Of a DNA stretch of 42,583 bases, positions 38,140-42,583 are shown in pieces. The stretch is from a virus. The notes beneath the pieces are model-generated. The model searched no databases and was not told where the DNA came from. It saw only the letters and a list, made by a program, of their open reading frames with translations. The stretch covers positions 1-42,583 of the IMG/VR virus record IMGVR_UViG_3300032896_000074, one strand, 5' to 3'. Each line of letters starts with the position of its first letter. The first letter of the stretch is position 1. Both the position numbers and the translations under genes were made by a program.

Positions 38140-40158
38140 TTGGCTCAAGACCTAGAACAACTAGTGCTAAGCATCAGTGCCGATACGGCACAAATGCGAC
38201 GCGCTTTGAAACGGCTCGAGGGAGACGTTTCGAGCAGCACGCGCAGGGTAGAGCAAAGCTTTGGCGCTCTTAGCAAGCGGGTAAGCTCGACTTTCGATGG
38301 CATCGGGCGCAGCGCGCGCGGCGCATTCGCAGGAATTCTCGCTGGTTTTAGCCTCCGCGAAGCGCAAACCTTACTTGATAGCGCTACGCGAATTCAGAAT
38401 GCCCTCAAGGTTGTTGGTCTAGAAGGCGAGGAACTGGCGCGGGTTTATGATCGCCTTTTCGCCAGTGCGCAGAAGAATGCCGCCCCTTTCGAGACGCTGG
38501 TTACCCTCTACACCCGCCTATCTCTTGCACAGAGAGACCTTGGAGTAACCAACGACGAGATCATTGGTTTTACCGACAAGGTCGCTCTCGCGTTGCGCGT
38601 GCAGGGAACGACAGCCGAAGAAGCACGCGGTGCGCTTATCCAGCTTACGCAGGCGCTGGGCGGCGGCATCGTCCGCGCAGAAGAATTCAACAGCATCGTT
38701 GAGGGAGCTCCAACGATCCTCCGTGCCACAGCCGCCGGGTTGAAGGAGGCGGGCGGCTCTGTCGCAGCGCTGCGCAAACTCGTCATCGAAGGCAAGGTGT
38801 CGTCGGAAGCATTCTTCCGGGCATTTGAAGCGGGTTCGGTCGTCCTTGAGGACAAAGTTGCCGGAGCCGAATTGACACTGAGCCAGAGCTTCGCGCGGCT
38901 TCAGAACGTTATGATCGATACTGCGACGCGGTTTAACGACCAGACCGACGCTAGCGGGCTTCTTGCTCGCGCCATTGACAACAATCTCATCCCCGCCATC
39001 CAGGAGTTAGGCGACATCCTCGCGGGCGTCACCGGCGGCCCGCTGGGCGACTTCTACAACCAGATCGGCAACATTATCGATCGAGTTGTGCAGCTCTCAG
39101 CCGATCTTGGCGCGATGACGGGTCTCGATGCCATTGGTGGTAACCCATATATCGGACCCGGCCGCATCCAAGACCGAATTGACGCGGCGTTCGCAGGAAC
39201 TTCGTTTTCCACGCCGAAAGGCGCTCGTAAAGGCGGCGTTGAGCTTACCGTCGACAAGCCAAATTCGGTGGTCAAACCTGTCACCCTTGGCGACTATCCG
39301 GTGTCTGGAGACGGCAAGGGAAAGCGAAAGCGCGAAGACGAGTATGCGCGCGAAACCCGCCAGGTCATTGAACGCACGGCCGCTTTGGTCGCTGAAACAG
39401 AGGCTCAGCGCCAGCTAAACCCGCTGGTCAATGACTACGGCTATGCCGCGGAAAAGGCGCGCATGGAGCGCGAGCTTCTCACGGCGGCCGAAAATGCCGG
39501 GAAGCAGATCACGCCGGAACTCCGGGCGGAGATCGAGGCGCTCGCCGAGCAATATGGGCTGGCGACCGCAGAGTCCGAACGTCTGGCCGAAAGTCAGGAT
39601 CAACTCCGCGAAAGCATGGAGGAGATCAACGAGCTCGGCAAAGACGTCATGGGCGGTTTCATCGACGACATGATCGCGGGAAAGAGCGCATCGGAAGCGC
39701 TTGCCGGCGCACTGCAGAAGGTCGGGCAGAAGCTGATCGACATCGGGTTGAATTCGCTGTTCTCGCCGAAAGGCGGCGGTGGCGGAATCCTGAGCCTGCT
39801 GTTCGGTGGAGGCACGACGGGGTTCAAGGGCGATATTCTCTCGGGCAAGCGCATCGGTCTCTTTGCCAAGGGCACAAACTTCGCCCCAGGCGGGCCTGCG
39901 ATCGTCGGCGAAAAGGGACCGGAACTGATCAACCTGCCGCGCGGCAGCCAAGTCATCCCGACTGCGCCGACGCTGCGAGCGTTGCAGAACGGAGGCGGCA
40001 GCATCTCCGCTCCCGTCCATGTCTCGATCGATGCGCGCGGCGCCGACGAGGCAGGCCTGACCCGTGTCGCGCGCGAGGTGGCGATGCTGAAGGCGACACT
40101 CCCGGGCACGATCGTCTCTACGGTCAAGGAAGCGAAGAAGCGGCGGGTTCTGACATAA
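38140..40158 (+). CDS. Tail tape measure protein
   Basis: 672 residues. DLEQLVLSISADTAQMRRAL starts a long helical region; the tape-measure core (EARGALIQLTQALGGGIVRA and AEEFNSIVEGAPTIL) follows, and the C-terminus has the AKGTNFAPGGPAIVGEKGPE segment common in these proteins. At about 1.5 angstrom per residue it predicts a tail near 100 nm. The best start is a TTG with no clear ribosome site, because the oppositely oriented moron begins just upstream. Confidence 0.9.
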   Translation: MAQDLEQLVLSISADTAQMRRALKRLEGDVSSSTRRVEQSFGALSKRVSSTFDGIGRSARGAFAGILAGFSLREAQTLLDSATRIQNALKVVGLEGEELARVYDRLFASAQKNAAPFETLVTLYTRLSLAQRDLGVTNDEIIGFTDKVALALRVQGTTAEEARGALIQLTQALGGGIVRAEEFNSIVEGAPTILRATAAGLKEAGGSVAALRKLVIEGKVSSEAFFRAFEAGSVVLEDKVAGAELTLSQSFARLQNVMIDTATRFNDQTDASGLLARAIDNNLIPAIQELGDILAGVTGGPLGDFYNQIGNIIDRVVQLSADLGAMTGLDAIGGNPYIGPGRIQDRIDAAFAGTSFSTPKGARKGGVELTVDKPNSVVKPVTLGDYPVSGDGKGKRKREDEYARETRQVIERTAALVAETEAQRQLNPLVNDYGYAAEKARMERELLTAAENAGKQITPELRAEIEALAEQYGLATAESERLAESQDQLRESMEEINELGKDVMGGFIDDMIAGKSASEALAGALQKVGQKLIDIGLNSLFSPKGGGGGILSLLFGGGTTGFKGDILSGKRIGLFAKGTNFAPGGPAIVGEKGPELINLPRGSQVIPTAPTLRALQNGGGSISAPVHVSIDARGADEAGLTRVAREVAMLKATLPGTIVSTVKEAKKRRVLT

Positions 40159-40806
40159 ATGGCGCTGACCTATCCGCTCGACTTCCTGCTCGACTTTCCG
40201 GGCTGGTCGACACGCTTCGAACTGATGCGCCGGCAGGAGCAGTCGCGCCAGGCTGACGGCATCACGCTTGTGAAGGATATGGGCGATCCGCTGTGGATCG
40301 CATCCTACCAGTCGCGCACGCTGTTTCCGAACGAACTCGATCGCTGGCGGGCGACGCTGCAGGCGCTGGAAAACGGCCTGCAACAGTTCAAGGGGCGGCC
40401 GCTGTCACGCTGCTATCCGATCCTCTACCCGAACGGCACATGGCCGACAGGCGGCGGGTTCGATGGCACTAATGCCAGCCTCGACTTCGTGGGCGCCAAC
40501 CGCTCGCTGATCAGGGTCGAGGACCTGCCGGAAGGGTTTGTCCTGTCCGTCGGCGACTATCTCCAGATCGGCGATGCGGACCTGCACCAAGTGGTCGAGC
40601 AGGCAACGTCGAACAGCAGCAACCTCACGGCGATCTTTCAGGTAACGCCGCATATGTGGCCCGGCGTGGTGGCCGGCGACGCGGTGGCGGTCTCGGTCAA
40701 GCAGCCCTTCTGCCTGATGACGGTCGTTCCGGGTTCGGTGAACTCGGAAGCCGACATGTCCACGGGGCGCGGCATCATCTCCTGGCAGGCTGTCGAGAGT
40801 CGGTAG
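40159..40806 (+). CDS. Distal tail region protein, 215 residues
   Basis: Begins FLLDFPGWSTRFELMRRQEQ and contains QALENGLQQFKGRPLSRCYP; a mixed beta protein. Directly follows the tape measure, where distal tail proteins lie in siphophages. I do not recognise a named family. Confidence 0.65.
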   Translation: MALTYPLDFLLDFPGWSTRFELMRRQEQSRQADGITLVKDMGDPLWIASYQSRTLFPNELDRWRATLQALENGLQQFKGRPLSRCYPILYPNGTWPTGGGFDGTNASLDFVGANRSLIRVEDLPEGFVLSVGDYLQIGDADLHQVVEQATSNSSNLTAIFQVTPHMWPGVVAGDAVAVSVKQPFCLMTVVPGSVNSEADMSTGRGIISWQAVESR

Positions 40807-41442
40807 ATGCGTGCGATATCGTCGAACAACCAGGCGGCGCTGGAAGCCAAGCAGCTTGTCGCCAGAGACTTCCTGTGGGTCGAGGCGCGCGAGTTCGTCA
40901 GTCGCGATCCGGTAAGTCAGGGTTTTTGGTCCGGCGTAGGTAACGTCACGGCGCAGGTATTGAACCCGCTGACGGGCCTGTCGAGCGAGCGGTCATGGAC
41001 GGGCTCAGGCTCGCTCATTCAGATCAGCGATATTCCACTGGTCGCCAACGGAACGGTGCAGTCGATCACCATCGAGACCTCGCAGCTTCATGCGCAGGTC
41101 GAAACCGTTTTTCGGGACTATGACTGCAAGCAGGCGCGGATCGAGGTCTATCGCGGCCTGTTCGATCCGACGACGCGCGCGCTGGTTGCCCCGGCGTTCT
41201 GCCGGTTCTTCGGCTTCCTCGACGGCGATCCGATCACGACGCCGAGAGAGGGTGAAGGCGGCAAGATCGAACTGACGGCGAAGTCGCATACTCAGGAGTT
41301 CATCCGGTCGAACCCGGAAACCCGCTCGCAGGTCAGCCAGATCAAGCGCTCGGCGACGGATATTTTCTACAAGGATGCTGGCGTCGTCGGAGACTGGGAA
41401 ATTTTCTGGAACGACAAGCGCGGCAAGGTGCCCAAGAAATGA
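40807..41442 (+). CDS. Distal tail region protein, 211 residues
   Basis: Contains LWVEAREFVSRDPVSQGFWS and FCRFFGFLDGDPITTP; resembles the DUF2163-like tail proteins in layout but I cannot confirm it. It precedes the acetyltransferase and the large tail protein. Confidence 0.65.
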   Translation: MRAISSNNQAALEAKQLVARDFLWVEAREFVSRDPVSQGFWSGVGNVTAQVLNPLTGLSSERSWTGSGSLIQISDIPLVANGTVQSITIETSQLHAQVETVFRDYDCKQARIEVYRGLFDPTTRALVAPAFCRFFGFLDGDPITTPREGEGGKIELTAKSHTQEFIRSNPETRSQVSQIKRSATDIFYKDAGVVGDWEIFWNDKRGKVPKK

Positions 41443-41480
41443 CCGACACGGTTGACGGGCAAGCCGGCGACGAACTGTGA
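41439..41480 (+). CDS. Possible 13-residue relay peptide
   Basis: ATG overlaps the stop of the gene before (ATGA) and its TGA overlaps the GTG of the acetyltransferase (GTGA). Such a micro-frame can carry ribosomes across the gap. It may have no product function. Confidence 0.3.
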   Translation: MTDTVDGQAGDEL

Positions 41481-41908
41481 TCCGCCGCGCACTGTTCACC
41501 GACCGGTTACATGCCGTTCGGATGGCGAGGGACTTTCATCAGGCATCGGGTGCTCCGTTCGCCTTCGATGCCCCGGCGGCGGAGTTCGTGTTCGCGTCCT
41601 CGCTGGAAGCGCCGGCCCGGCTGGTGCTGATCCTCGACGATGGGCGGCCGCGCGGCATCCTCCTGGCCGAGGCCGCCGATCATCCGTTCGGGTGCTTCCG
41701 CATCGCGACGGAACGCATCTGGTGGGTCGATCCCGAGGCGCGCGGACCTGAAGCGATCGAGATGCTCGACGCCTACGAGGCATGGGCGCGCGAGCAGAGC
41801 TGCAAGCTCATCAACATGGCCTGCCTCGGCACAGATCCGGTGCTGGCACGGCTCTACCGGCGGCGTGGCTTCAAGCCCGCCGAGACGCACTTTCTGAAAG
41901 CTCTCTGA
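41477..41908 (+). CDS. GNAT-family acetyltransferase in the tail module
   Basis: 143 residues from a GTG. Central beta strands with IEMLDAYEAWAREQSCKLIN and then ARLYRRRGFKP, the last a standard GNAT end (motif B region). The acetyl-CoA loop is degenerate. Tail-module GNAT proteins are known from rhizobial phages; the target could be a tail protein or a host factor. Confidence 0.75.
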   Translation: MIRRALFTDRLHAVRMARDFHQASGAPFAFDAPAAEFVFASSLEAPARLVLILDDGRPRGILLAEAADHPFGCFRIATERIWWVDPEARGPEAIEMLDAYEAWAREQSCKLINMACLGTDPVLARLYRRRGFKPAETHFLKAL

Positions 41909-42583
41909 TGGCGATCATCACGGCCGGCATCACGTCCCTGCTTGCGGGGACGGCGCTGGGCACATTCTTCGGCACTGCAGTCGGCAGCGCGATCCTGTCG
42001 ACTGTTGTCGGGCTGGGTATCTCGCTGGCGGCGAGCGCCATTGCCGGGCTGTTCACGCCAGAGCAGGCACAGGAGCGTCCGTTCGCGCTGCAGGGCAAGC
42101 TTCAGGCGGCAGGCACCATCGGCCGGTCGATCCTGTTCGGCCTGTGCGCTACCGCCGGATCGCTCGTCTATCACAACACATGGGCGGCGGATTCGTCGAA
42201 GACACCGAACGCCTTCTACACGCAGGTCATCGCCCTTTCGGACTGGCCGGTGCGCGGGCTCAACGAAGTCTGGGTCAACGGCGAGAAGGTCACGCTGCTC
42301 ACCGGGCAGGCGATCAACCGCGGCGCGCCTGTCCAGCAATACCGCGTGGACGGCAAGGACTATCTCTGGGTCAAGTTCTACGACGGCACCCAGACGACGC
42401 ATGACGCATTCCTGAACGAATATGTGAGCAGCACCGATCGGCCGTGGGAAACGACACGGGTCGGGATCGGCGTTTCCTATGCGATCGTCACTGCGCTGGT
42501 GAACGAGGAGTTGTTCGCCTCCTTTCCGGAATATCGTTTCGTGCTCAACGGCGCCAAGCTCTATGATCCGACCCGCGACACGA
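41908..42583 (+). CDS. Large tail tip / host-specificity protein, 5' part
   Basis: Open to the right edge (225 codons). The first 50 residues are hydrophobic with AGTALGTFFGTAVGSAILST, followed by KLQAAGTIGRSILFGLCATA and TQVIALSDWPVRGLNEVWVN, a pattern of gpJ-like central tail proteins of rhizobial phages. ATG shares a base with the preceding stop. The receptor-binding part would lie beyond the window. Confidence 0.75.
   Translation, partial: MAIITAGITSLLAGTALGTFFGTAVGSAILSTVVGLGISLAASAIAGLFTPEQAQERPFALQGKLQAAGTIGRSILFGLCATAGSLVYHNTWAADSSKTPNAFYTQVIALSDWPVRGLNEVWVNGEKVTLLTGQAINRGAPVQQYRVDGKDYLWVKFYDGTQTTHDAFLNEYVSSTDRPWETTRVGIGVSYAIVTALVNEELFASFPEYRFVLNGAKLYDPTRDT

Noticed and set aside
38167-40383. 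Long minus-strand frames opposite the tape measure and distal tail gene
   Set aside because: Arg-rich shadow frames without ribosome sites, opposite well-supported tail genes.

Overview
The window is bacterial DNA from an alphaproteobacterium, most likely of the order Hyphomicrobiales (the Mesorhizobium/Aminobacter/Rhizobium side of it). This rests on the GC-rich codon use, the rhizobial style of the arsenic cluster (ArsR, LMW-phosphatase-type ArsC, AqpS-type channel) and the Rhizobiales flavour of the phage proteins. No species can be named from the sequence alone.

Bases 1-6170 are host chromosome. They hold the 3' part of a nitrilase gene, a divergent arsenic-resistance locus (arsR, a flavin monooxygenase-like gene and an MFS exporter leftward; arsC and an aquaporin-type channel rightward) and a truncated serine-recombinase remnant. 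The arsR-arsC intergenic region carries a 16-bp near-palindrome (probable ArsR operator) and an 18-bp sequence that matches the Pho-box consensus throughout. Arsenate detoxification is therefore probably wired to phosphate starvation.

At 6168-6213 lies only the 3' part of a tRNA-Val(GAC), broken in the anticodon arm. I read this as attL of a prophage that fills the rest of the window (more than 36 kb) and runs past its right end. The intact tRNA-Val should lie at the other end of the prophage.

The prophage has a lambda-like plan. A leftward early operon (16280 down to 6332) starts at a promoter under two operators. It encodes small phage proteins, a recombination set (Sak4-like ATPase, PD-(D/E)XK nuclease, NinB-like protein), HNH proteins, an NrnB-type DHH phosphoesterase, an excisionase-like protein, the integrase and a coupled HNH homing-type endonuclease. 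The immunity region (16.4-20 kb) holds the repressor, a Cro-like gene and a leftward group of membrane proteins and a lipoprotein that could be lysogenic-conversion or superinfection-exclusion genes. The rightward early operon (19957-26425) carries an adenine methyltransferase, a RuvC-like nuclease, a DnaB-type helicase and a winged-helix regulator, ending at a strong terminator. A regulatory switch region (26.5-27.24 kb) has an XRE regulator, several palindromes, a second terminator and a candidate structured RNA.

The late genes start at about 27.2 kb: HNH, TerS, TerL, portal, protease, HK97-type capsid, connectors, major tail protein, tail chaperone with a -1 frameshift site, tape measure and distal tail genes. 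This is the order of an HK97-like siphovirus. A secreted-protein gene on the opposite strand sits between the tail chaperone and the tape measure, and a GNAT acetyltransferase sits among the distal tail genes. Lysis genes and attR are not in the window.

The observations most worth following are the structured RNA at 27111-27236, the Pho box at arsC, the five-site operator array, the frameshift site and the unexplained membrane/lipoprotein genes of the immunity region.
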